64,000 nt of DNA from Ancylobacter polymorphus. Its GTDB lineage: Bacteria; Pseudomonadota; Alphaproteobacteria; Rhizobiales; Xanthobacteraceae. Under the pieces are notes generated by a model. That model searched no databases. It saw only the letters and a program-made list of their open reading frames with translations, and was not told the DNA's origin. Location: assembly GCF_030813495.1 (NCBI RefSeq), contig NZ_JAUSUI010000008.1, forward strand, positions 124,001-188,000, read 5' to 3'. Positions 54,744 through 63,500 of the stretch are shown here, one piece after another; position 1 is the first letter of the stretch; each line of letters starts with the position of its first letter. The translations under genes were made by a program, and so were the position numbers.

Positions 54744-56012
54744 TTAAAACAATGTGGCTCGCTCGAAAATAAGAAAAGGTGCGGGAAGTAGACTAAAAAT
54801 ATCAACAAGACCAAGGCTTGTACGAATAATAATAATTAATGAAAACAATATAACTGGCATAAATGTAGCGACTAAAAGACCTTTTTCCATTTTGCTAAAC
54901 GAATTGTGATATATTATGAAAGATATGTATATAAGCTGAATTGAAACTATGTTATATCGAGCTAATGAAGGAATGTCAGAAAGTATATTTGATATAGAAA
55001 ATAACATTAGTGAGTATGAAAGAAATGGCGAGCCAATATTATTGCTGCCATCGAATGTTCGTTTGACGATGAAATACACGATCCATGCTGCTAGGACGAA
55101 TTTTATCCCTGTATTCCCGTATACGAAAAAGAATAAATTCCCCGACAGTGACTGTTGCACGACATCGTCTCTTGCCTCAAGCGCGCTATCGCTCAGATAG
55201 CGCGCAGAGCGAGATAGTGCTCCTAGTTGGCTATCAATATTAATTATTGGAATAATCCACTGCGACGAAACCGAAAAACAAAACGAAAATAAAGCAGCGA
55301 AGAGTGCCGTTCGGACAGAAAATTGTATAAAGCGTATGGCTGTCGCCAATGCCGCCAGAAAAAACATTGCGAAATGAATTCCAGCAGACATGTATATCAA
55401 GACAAATCCAATGTCTCGCGATCGGAAGAAAACGAGGTATGATCCGATCAAGAAAGCCCAGCTGGCTGTATTAAATCGAAAGCCTCCGATGTTTGGTATA
55501 GGATTTGATGCCATTACCGAGAATAGAAAAAAATAAAAGAAAACGGAGGCGCCACGCCGCCAATCTTTTCTAATAGATGAAAGAGTCCACACGCTGAATA
55601 ATGCAAATATCAGCGCGTATCCGGCAAAGGAAAAGGCCGGATTAACGCTCACGCGAGTCAGGAAAAATGTATAAAATGGAAGGAATGGATCAATACAGGA
55701 CTCTGTATCAAAGCAATGCGTATTAACCCACCAAATAAAGTCGTCGTATCCAAAAGATCCGATTTCGACAATGTATTCTCCCAGCCTATAGGCGTCCAGT
55801 CGTACATCGTGGAGAGAGATCCGGTAACCAATGACAATTAAAACGGCACCCAAGACTAAACGGGGGATGCGACGGTCAAGCATGAAGAAGGCGGCAATAG
55901 CTGCGGCCGCTGGCCAGAATGCCGCCACAATTAACAAAGACGCGTCATTTCGCGCCTTCTCCATTATTGGAGCTTTTTGAACCAAGCGCGGATCTGACGA
56001 TCGCCATCTCAT
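54744..56012 (-). CDS. EpsG/Wzy-like polysaccharide polymerase candidate
   Basis: A 422-residue integral membrane protein with about 10 hydrophobic spans and long periplasmic loops, the general shape of Wzy/EpsG polymerases, which have little sequence conservation. The N-terminal half has the pattern GEYIVEIGSFGYDDFIWWVN seen in EpsG-type proteins. It is the most AT-rich gene of the window. The start at 56012 overlaps the stop of the 2-epimerase gene by 4 bases. If functional, it would polymerise the repeat unit built by the surrounding transferases. Confidence 0.75.
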   Translation of the reverse strand: MRWRSSDPRLVQKAPIMEKARNDASLLIVAAFWPAAAAIAAFFMLDRRIPRLVLGAVLIVIGYRISLHDVRLDAYRLGEYIVEIGSFGYDDFIWWVNTHCFDTESCIDPFLPFYTFFLTRVSVNPAFSFAGYALIFALFSVWTLSSIRKDWRRGASVFFYFFLFSVMASNPIPNIGGFRFNTASWAFLIGSYLVFFRSRDIGFVLIYMSAGIHFAMFFLAALATAIRFIQFSVRTALFAALFSFCFSVSSQWIIPIINIDSQLGALSRSARYLSDSALEARDDVVQQSLSGNLFFFVYGNTGIKFVLAAWIVYFIVKRTFDGSNNIGSPFLSYSLMLFSISNILSDIPSLARYNIVSIQLIYISFIIYHNSFSKMEKGLLVATFMPVILFSLIIIIRTSLGLVDIFSLLPAPFLIFERATLF

Positions 56013-57067
56013 GACAGAAGCATCCGCACAATTTTCTCCGAAGCGGTTCCGTCACCGTAGAGTGAGGGCTCCAATTTGGACGATCCAGCTCTTTGTAAGC
56101 CCTCGGCAATAAGCTCGGCATTCGCTCCAACCAGGATACTCGAATCCAGTTCAAGCAATTCCACCCATTCGGTCTCATCACGTAGTGTAACACATGGCTT
56201 GGCGAGAAAGTGGGCCTCCTTCTGTATGCCGCCGGAATCCGTTGCGATCGCTGCGCAGTTCGCCTCCAACCAGATCATTTCGAGATAACTAACGGGTGGA
56301 ATCGTGAAGACATTCTCCGGTACATCGATCGAAAATGAGTCAATTTTTGATCGCGTTCTCGGGTGAAGCGGCAGCACCACCTGCGCGCCGGATCGAGACA
56401 GGCCGTCGATGATGCCACTCAAACGTTCCCGATCATCGGTGTTTTCTGCGCGATGAACGGTGGCCAATACAAAAGGCGTCGTAGGGTTTATTCGATCCCC
56501 CAATCCATCAGGCCGTTTCGCGCGGGCCTTATAGAAGAGAAGCGCATCAAGCATTACATCGCCGACCAGCCGAACGCGGTCCCCGTTGATGCCTTCACTA
56601 TGTAGGTTGCGTACTGCACGCTCCGAGGGAGCGAACAAGGTAGCAGAAACATGGTCAGTAATAATTCTGTTCAATTCTTCGGGCATGCTTTTATTGAAGC
56701 TACGCACCCCAGCTTCCACATGCGCTATCGGAATATGCAGCTTAGCCGCTGCAAGCGCTCCGGCTAAAGTTGAATTGGTATCCCCGTAAACGAGGACACA
56801 GTCTGGTCTTTCGGCAATAAGAACCGCCTCGATCGCCTCTAATTGTCGCCCGGTCATCTGACCATGGGGCCCGCCGCCAATTCCGAGGCAGTAATCAGGT
56901 TGCCGAAGGCCCAATTCGTCAAAAAATATATCAGACATATTTTTATCATAGTGCTGCCCTGTATGTATGAGAACTTCCTTGACATCCGTTCTGCACGCCA
57001 GGACTCTTGAAACAGTCGAGGATTTAATGAATTGTGGGCGCGCTCCCACGACTGTAACGAGTTTCAT
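56009..57067 (-). CDS. wecB: UDP-GlcNAc 2-epimerase (non-hydrolysing), WecB type
   Basis: A 352-residue enzyme converting UDP-GlcNAc to UDP-ManNAc. VVGARPQFIKSSTVSRVL, VYGDTNSTLAGALAAAKL, HVEAGVRSFNKSMPEELNR and ATDSGGIQKEAHF are classic WecB motifs, distinct from the WbjD-like copy at 29517. Its product could feed a ManNAc or ManNAcA residue, which would tie it to the dehydrogenase at 35903. It is the first gene of the run that continues with the polymerase and asparagine synthase genes. Confidence 0.93.
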   Translation of the reverse strand: MKLVTVVGARPQFIKSSTVSRVLACRTDVKEVLIHTGQHYDKNMSDIFFDELGLRQPDYCLGIGGGPHGQMTGRQLEAIEAVLIAERPDCVLVYGDTNSTLAGALAAAKLHIPIAHVEAGVRSFNKSMPEELNRIITDHVSATLFAPSERAVRNLHSEGINGDRVRLVGDVMLDALLFYKARAKRPDGLGDRINPTTPFVLATVHRAENTDDRERLSGIIDGLSRSGAQVVLPLHPRTRSKIDSFSIDVPENVFTIPPVSYLEMIWLEANCAAIATDSGGIQKEAHFLAKPCVTLRDETEWVELLELDSSILVGANAELIAEGLQRAGSSKLEPSLYGDGTASEKIVRMLLS

Positions 57068-57264
57068 AGTGGCTCCAGCTTAACGTATAGGATAATGAAC
57101 TTGAGGCTATATGGGGTGTTTTGACTAGCTCGAGGGTCCTTAAGTAATGATATATAAAGTGTAATCGAGGCAAAATAAAGGTTCTGTATAAAGTCTATTG
57201 GTCGAGTGCTTCACGTAAAGAGTCTCCGCCGCTGACGTTATATACGCATGCCTTTTAAATGTGC
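57068..57264. promoter_or_regulatory. AT-rich intergenic, probable promoter region of the 2-epimerase run
   Basis: About 200 bases, strongly AT-rich, between two leftward genes. It is the only sizeable gap inside the block 50420-58356, so it most likely carries a promoter for wecB and the genes after it. No clear -35/-10 pair was assigned. Confidence 0.45.
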
Positions 57265-58356
57265 TTACACCTCAATGGCTTTAACCCAGTCGTTGAAGAC
57301 GGCGTCCCATGAGCTCGTTTCTCGCAAGGCCTCCCTAGTCAGATTGTATGCAAGAGTTGCGTCTGAACGATGAGAGTCTAACGCACTTTCGCTCAGCGAA
57401 TTAACAACATCGTCCAAGTTCGTGTAGGTCTTAATAGAGCTGCCAAATCCGGGCATCGACCTGTAGGGGAGATCCGAGTGCGCCAAGACGAGATTCCCTG
57501 CGTAAACGACTTCCTGAACGGTTCCACTAAAGGCATCGCTAACAGAATGATTGATTAAGACATCTGTAGCACGCCGCATCAGAGCAGACATTTTAACATC
57601 ATGAAATTCGCTCAGGATCGTAAATCGTTCAGAGCCGAGTGATGAGTTTGCTTCACTTACACGCCTGCGCAATGACTCCATTATTTTGGAAGAGCCATAT
57701 TGGATCGGAACAACGAAGTGACAGTGCGTCAAGTCGTTCGCCCGAAGCGCCAATGCGTCAATTAGTTCACTTTGGCGCTGTCCCTCGGAGGCATTGTAAC
57801 CTAGAGAAACTAAATTTGCGCGAGAGGGAAAACCCAGCTGGGAGCGGGCAGCTTCGGGTGAGCAAGCAGGAAGCACGTCGAGCGCGTCAAGGACTGGGAG
57901 GCCAAACCTCAATAATTGGCAAGGTTTTTCAGCTAAAAACGGAAAATCCGTCACAGCCGCTTGCAGCACGTTGTCGTTGGTTGCCATAATGGCGTCCAGA
58001 TTGCGTAAACCTCGCGATAGAAGCCAGTCACGTGATCGATCTCGGCGCAGGATGTCGCTTCCATAAGCGATGGCAACGACCTTCCTGAAACGCTTCTTGA
58101 GCATTGGCAGTAGCCACGCTGCATCCGGTGACAACATATGCAACATAGCGGTCGAGTCCCCGCATAAAGTCGGTAACTCCCTGCGCGCTTTTAAAAAACG
58201 TTGCACCACTCGAGGCAGGCAAAATGGGCGAGTGTCGTAACGAAGGTCATAGGGGTCGAAAATATCGACAATTAACCCGCGCTCCGACAACGCGTCACGC
58301 GACCGGGACATAAATACCGATTCTGAATTACCGACGAATACTGCGCGCCGCATCAT
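57265..58356 (-). CDS. Putative GT-B glycosyltransferase
   Basis: A 363-residue soluble protein. AVFVGNSESVFMSRSRDALSE at the N-terminus, AIAYGSDILRRDRSRDWLL, and a C-terminal DAFSGTVQEVVYAGNLVLAH segment with an acidic site suggest a GT-B fold near GT4 or the WecF-like GT56 group. No precise family can be fixed. It is the first gene of the leftward AT-rich block and borders the IS graveyard, so its promoter may lie in rearranged DNA. Confidence 0.72.
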   Translation of the reverse strand: MMRRAVFVGNSESVFMSRSRDALSERGLIVDIFDPYDLRYDTRPFCLPRVVQRFLKARRELPTLCGDSTAMLHMLSPDAAWLLPMLKKRFRKVVAIAYGSDILRRDRSRDWLLSRGLRNLDAIMATNDNVLQAAVTDFPFLAEKPCQLLRFGLPVLDALDVLPACSPEAARSQLGFPSRANLVSLGYNASEGQRQSELIDALALRANDLTHCHFVVPIQYGSSKIMESLRRRVSEANSSLGSERFTILSEFHDVKMSALMRRATDVLINHSVSDAFSGTVQEVVYAGNLVLAHSDLPYRSMPGFGSSIKTYTNLDDVVNSLSESALDSHRSDATLAYNLTREALRETSSWDAVFNDWVKAIEV

Positions 58357-59290
58357 CTTTGCCGCCCTACTATGATGTATGACGGGCTAGTAATCGCGAT
58401 GATCAGTCCTGTGCTTGGGGACATCTCCGAGAAAGATGATGTCGTCTCTATCGGGGGAGACAGCACGCGGGCATACGTAAAGCCCTTCCGCCGTGGGCGC
58501 CAATGCAGGATGCGCAAACTGTCAATATCGGGATTCGACGGGGCCCAGCAGGCCAATCGGAACCAGCATGATGAGCGTCGGGCGCGCCACATGGCTCGCG
58601 CACTGTCACAAGGCGCTGCCGTGCCTCTCGCCGATGGCCGATTTGTTGACGATAGGCCGGCGGGTTGCAGCGCCAAACGTTTCATCCAGGTGGCGGACGG
58701 CTGCGGGGGCAATCTCAAGGATCGGGTTCTCGCAGCGAACAAGGCGGGAGACCGCGAGGCTACCAATAATTGCTCTCGGCAAGACTCCTCCTGGGGCTCA
58801 GCAGAGCAATGGGCACTTATTTGGCGTCCCATTCCTGACGCAAAATTCAATCTCTCTGCCATCGGCGGGATGTTTGACGGCTCGATGGGAAGTGAGCTGT
58901 TGGAACCGCCATGGTATGGCGCGGCCGAGGGAGAGAGCGTCGTAGGTCCCGAGAAGGGCAGACACGCCGTCTCAAATGTCCGGCCTGCAAGCTTCCATGC
59001 CATTGTGACGTTCCCCTCAATCGATTGACAACGACGTGCTTGGCCACACCCTCCCTCCTATTACCATCCTCCCGGTACGAGGTGCGACTACCTCGAGATC
59101 GGCATTTGGCGATAGGTTCAACGCTTATAGGCACGCTTTGTCACCCGGTACAACCGTCAGCTTGGCAGCGCCGGCTCGGCCCGGTCCGCGCTGCTCACGG
59201 CCAATCAATAGCGCTCGAAATGTGTTTTTCATGATCCCGGACTATTCATTGGATCGCCGGAGGCTGGGGTTCCGGCCTGCGTCTCAGCGG
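58357..59290. other. Rearranged stretch without a recognisable gene
   Basis: About 930 bases. Open stretches of up to 218 codons exist on both strands, but their translations are low in family-like features, lack ribosome sites and overlap each other. Composition and position suggest decayed mobile DNA; I could not assign a family. Confidence 0.5.
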
Positions 59291-59294
59291 TAGT

Positions 59295-59510
59295 TTGGCT
59301 ACGTCGCCGCGAATTCAGCAGCGGAACCGGGCGCTTATGACGGGGGACCCTTGGGACCGATCCTCCCTGACGTATCTGACATAACCACCCGTTTTTCCGG
59401 CTGCGCCCGCAAGCGACGGGAACCAATGGGTGTTCTGGCACTCATTTCGGAAGCGGCCGTTGAACGCCGGATGAAAGCGTCGTCGGTGGGCTTGCATGGT
59501 CGTGTCCCTT
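59295..59510 (-). pseudogene. IS3-family orfB fragment
   Basis: The minus strand reads RRRFHPAFNGRFRNECQNTHWF, the region around the catalytic Glu of an IS407-like orfB (compare FIEAFNGRFRSECLNTHWF at 34060-34110). The catalytic Glu itself is replaced by Pro here. Only about 40 codons are recognisable. Confidence 0.78.
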
Positions 59511-59544
59511 TTGGTGGCTCCGCGTCGCGGAGACTCCCGTTTGG

Positions 59545-59650
59545 CCTGCCCGTTGTTCCCGGGTGATACGGCCCGGTGAGCCTGTGCTCAATCTCGTGTT
59601 CGGCACAGACCCTTGCGAAGACGTGGGCGTCGGAACTGACCCTGATCTTC
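59545..59650 (-). pseudogene. IS481-type integrase core fragment
   Basis: The minus strand reads DAHVFARVCAEHEIEHRLTG and PYHPGTTG, matching the segment before the catalytic Glu of IS481-family transposases (usually EHRLTKPxHPWTNGQ). It directly abuts the IS3 fragment. Confidence 0.7.
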
Positions 59651-59774
59651 GTCCGATAACGGTGGGAGGGGTTAAGCCGCTCTGCGTTTCATCGCGGCGG
59701 GGCGGATGTAGCCGGGGCCGAGTGCAGGTGGCGGGAAGCCTCAATAGATGCGAACAGGTCCCGACGCGCATCGG

Positions 59775-60122
59775 CTCTGGTGAGCTTCTCGATCTCGAAT
59801 TCAACTCGATCACGATCAAACCCCGCCGCATGCGGCCACGAGAGCGGCCACGCCTCCCGACGGCCTGTACCCTATCGTCAGGCAGGGTACCCGCGGCGCC
59901 TTGCATCACAACCGGCAGAAACTCGATCTCTGCCGCCGGCGACATGGCACACAGCTCCTTGCGCCCCGGAAGAAAACGGGCTCACATGAATCCCGGTGCC
60001 TCGGGCAATCTCCCACGCCGACACACTTGGCTCAAGAGAGGCAGGCGCCAGCGATCCTTCCCCACGCGCGGCCACCGACGGCGGCGTTCGACCGACGTGA
60101 TCACCTCAGTCCGCGACGTCAT
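59775..60122 (-). pseudogene. IS66-family TnpA (orfA) remnant
   Basis: From the ATG at 60122 the minus strand reads MTSRTEVITSVERRRRWPRV, then after frameshifts SLEPSVSAWEIARGTGIHVS, then SPAAEIEFLPVV, and RRGLIVIELNS. These are the successive blocks of the small helix-turn-helix protein TnpA of IS66 elements. At least two shifts are present; TnpB and TnpC are absent. Confidence 0.8.
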
Positions 60123-60160
60123 AGAGCTACGCCTAGGATTACCCTTAGGACGTCAGCCCA

Positions 60161-60357
60161 TCACCTCAAAACAACAAGGCGGTTCTCTCCGGAGGCGTAG
60201 GCTGAGAGGCTCGAACCGTGCCGCTGCTTCGGGCCCGTCGGCTCGTCTTCCACTGTCCGGCGGGATCGCCACTTCCTCAGCGTCTTCTCGTTGATCCCGA
60301 AATGCCGCGCGAGTTCCGCGGAGGGAATGTGCGATGGCTGTCGCTCCGCTCGAACGG
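60161..60357 (-). pseudogene. IS481-family transposase N-terminal fragment
   Basis: The minus strand reads SAELARHFGINEKTLRKWRS and TVEDEPTGPKQRHGSSLS, the N-terminal helix-turn-helix and linker of IS481-type transposases. The rest is replaced by the IS66 remnant. It may belong to the same original element as the core fragment at 59545. Confidence 0.82.
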
Positions 60358-60362
60358 CGTGC

Positions 60363-60376
60363 GGGGGGGGGGGGGG
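60363..60376. repeat. Homopolymeric tract of 14 G
   Basis: An uninterrupted run of 14 G on the plus strand (14 C on the minus strand), inside the decayed IS region about 150 bases after the end of the autotransporter gene. It is the longest homopolymer seen in the window. It could slip, but it has no clear gene to switch. Confidence 0.9.
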
Positions 60377-60490
60377 CTGGCGCTCAGGTGAAGAACCCAT
60401 CCCCCAGCGTGCCCCTCGCCAACGGAGATGATGAGACGCCATCGCCCTCTGGACGAAACAGTTGCAGTTCATAAGCGCGGCGGCCGCGGC

Positions 60491-60515
60491 GAGAGGGGTC
60501 TTCGCCACCCCTCTC
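60491..60515 (-). terminator. Stem-loop after the autotransporter gene
   Basis: A perfect 9 bp inverted repeat (GAGAGGGGT / ACCCCTCTC) with a 7-base loop begins 13 bases after the autotransporter stop. There is no T run, as is common in GC-rich genomes. Its position makes it the likely 3' end of that transcript. Confidence 0.6.
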
Positions 60516-60528
60516 ACCTTCCCCCGCC

Positions 60529-63500
60529 TCAGAACTTCAGCGAGAACTGGGCGGTGAAGGCGTTTTGCGAGGCGTCGCCGGCGAGCTGGCCGGCATAGGT
60601 GGCGCCGATCTGCGCAGTGGGCGAGAGCGCGTAGCTCAGCCCCGCTTCCACGAGCAGCGCATCCTCCGCCACCGGCACGCCGGACACGCTGAACGGCGTC
60701 AGCCCGCCGGCGAACTGCATGGTCGAGCTCGGCGTCACATCGCCGAAAGCATGCTGCCAGCCCAGCGTCGCATAGGGGGTGAGCGTGCGCCCGCCGACCT
60801 CGACCGTGGTGGCCAGCCGCACGCCGAGCGTGGAATAGACCGTGCTCATATCGTCGGTGGAGACGGACAGCGCCGCCGCCCCGCCCTCTTCGCCCAGCGA
60901 GGCGCCCGACACATTGACATAGGCGAGGCCGAGGAAGGGCTCGAAGGCGATGGCGCCCACTTCCACATCATAGCCGATCTCGCCGAAGACCTGCGCCGTG
61001 CCGGTGGTGTCTTTGCCCTTCAGCGACTCGGCAAAGCCGGGGAACACCACCGAGCGCGACATAGAGAGGTCGTGCCAGGTGTAGGAGGCGCCGCCGCGCA
61101 GCGCCACCGCGCCGAACTGCGCCCCGGCATAGAGGCCGAGATCGTAATTATTCGCCGAGCCGGAGGAGGAACGCCCATCGACATCGAAGGTCGAGCGGCT
61201 ATAGCCGCCGAACAGGCCGGCGCGGGCATTCTCCGCCACCGCCACATCCGCGCCCATGAGGAAGCCGCCAATGGTGTTGGAGATGCTGGCGGCATTGCCA
61301 TTGGACCAGGTGTTGCCCCAGCCGCCATAGCCCTGCGCCCACAGGGTCGGGGCATAGCCCTCGGCCAGTTGCGCCTTCACCGGGCCGGGGCCATAGGCGA
61401 GCGGGGAGACGCCCGGCGCGGTCAGCGCCTGGCGCAGCCGCCCGCTCACCGCGTCGCGGACATAGACCGACTGCTGCTGCAGCACGCTGCTGACCGAGGC
61501 ATAGGCCTCGCCGGAGAGCGCGTCGAACGCCGCCGGGACGGCGTTCTCGGGCAGCATCAGCAGCGCGTCATAGATCGCATTGCCGCTCCCCAGCGCCTGC
61601 GCCGCCGTGGCGGTGCTGAGCTGGTTCGGCGTGCGGGCATAGGTGGCGAAATCGACCCCGGTGTAGTGCAGCAGCAGGTAAACATTGGTCGGGTCGTAGT
61701 CGAGCACCGCGTCGAGGAAGGCGTAGTCGTCGGTCACGCCGGCGAAGGTGCCGGTGACGCCACCCGTCGCGGTGAGAATGGCGTAGCGGCTGTCGGCCGC
61801 ATATTTGCCGGGCGCGGCGACAACCTCGACGGTGCCACCGTACAGATTTGCCGTTTGCGTGGAGGTGATAAGGCTATGCTCGCCTGACGGGGCGACGCTG
61901 ACCTTAAAGGACGAGTTCGGATAGAAAAACACATCTCCCGCAGCGAGGGTGCCGCTCGCAAGACCGGGAGCCACCGTGCTCTGCGCATCGGCAAGGAGCG
62001 TGGGGACGGTGCCGCTGCCGCTCAGCACGCTGCCCTCCCGAAGCGTCACGGAGGAAGCGCCAGCGAACTCATTGCCGTTGAGGAGCAGCGTGGCATCGTC
62101 GACGACGACGGAGCCGCTGATCGTGCCCGCCCCGGTATAGCTGAAGGTGCCACCGCCTTTGAATTTGAGCTGCGTGCCAAACAGAGCGTTGATCTTGTTG
62201 GCGATGGTGACAGTGCCCGATCGGTTGAAGATCAGCATGGCCGTATTATCGACGGTGATATCGCCCGCCACCGAGCCGGTGCTGCCGCCGGTGCCGAGAG
62301 AGAGAAAAGCGTTGTCGACGGTCGTCGCCCCCTCATAGGTGTTGTCGCCGCTCAGCCAGAGTTCGCTGCCACCGTTGCTCGTCACCGTCAGGCCACCTTT
62401 GCCCTCAAGGACGCCGGCGAAGGAGAGGGTGCTGTCCATGTAAACGTTCAACGTCTTGTCGCCCAGCACGACCCTGCTCGTCACCTCGGTGCTGGAGAGG
62501 TTCTTGATCTTCGCGCCCGCCGTCGTGCCGGAAATGTCCAGTGTTGCCTTGCCGAGCGTGACGCTTTTGGCATTGCCCAGACCGCCCGCCCCGCTCAGCG
62601 CCAGCGTGCCGCCGGAGACAGTGACCGCGCCCCAGTAAGTGAGGTTCGCGTCCGTCAGTGTCAGTTTGCCGGCCCCGGTCTTGGTCAGTGTGCCGGCCCC
62701 GGCCAGGGCGGAATCGATGGTCAGCGTCTTGTCCGCAGCGACGGCGAAGGTGCCGCCATGCTCACCGACATCATTGCCGAGCGTGAAGCTGCGGCTCGTC
62801 TGCACGTTCTCGGTCACGGCGAGCGTTCCGCCGTCCAGCAAGACCGAAGTCAACGCGCCGCCAAGGCTCTTGTCATCGCTGATGGAGAGGGTGCCTTGCT
62901 TGAGCCTCCAGGTCGGCGTGCTGGCGGAGAGATCGCCGGTCAGTGTCCAGGTGGACGTCCCGGTCTTGGAAATCGACGAGAAGCCGTTCGCCAGAGGCCC
63001 CAGAGTCGCCGCGTCCATGGTGGCATCGTAGGCGCCGCCGAAGACGAGTGTGTCGGTACCCTCGTTGTGCACCACGCGGCCCGAAAGAGTGGGCAGATTG
63101 CCGATTTCATCCGCTTGCAGTTCGAGCGTGTTGGCGCCCCAGTCAAAAGCGACGGCGGCACCTTGGATGGTGATGAGATTGTTCGACCTAGTTCCACCCT
63201 TCACCTGGGCGGTGCCCTGCAGCACCACCTGAATGTCGCTTCCAGCGATGCCAGCAGCTTCGTAGATCCCAGAATTGACGCCACCGCTACCGCCGGACAC
63301 GGTGACCCCGTCCGCCACGGTGATGGTGGAATTATAGCCAATGATACCGGCGCCGCCGCCGCCTGGCCCGCCAGCAGGAAAGGGATTAACGATTCCGCCC
63401 GCGCCGCCCGCCCCGCCGGTCACATTAGCGTTGACGTTGAGGTAGCTCACCCCGCTGTTAGACGGCGACGAGCCATTGCCGGCGTAAATGCCGACGCCGC

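Noticed and set aside
58372..59028. A 218-codon frame on the plus strand and a 216-codon frame on the minus strand
   Set aside because: They overlap each other, lack clear ribosome sites and show no family motif. I list the region as unassigned rebuilt DNA instead of a gene.
59563..60294. A 243-codon plus-strand frame
   Set aside because: It runs antisense through IS481 and IS66 transposase remnants whose protein motifs are readable on the other strand.
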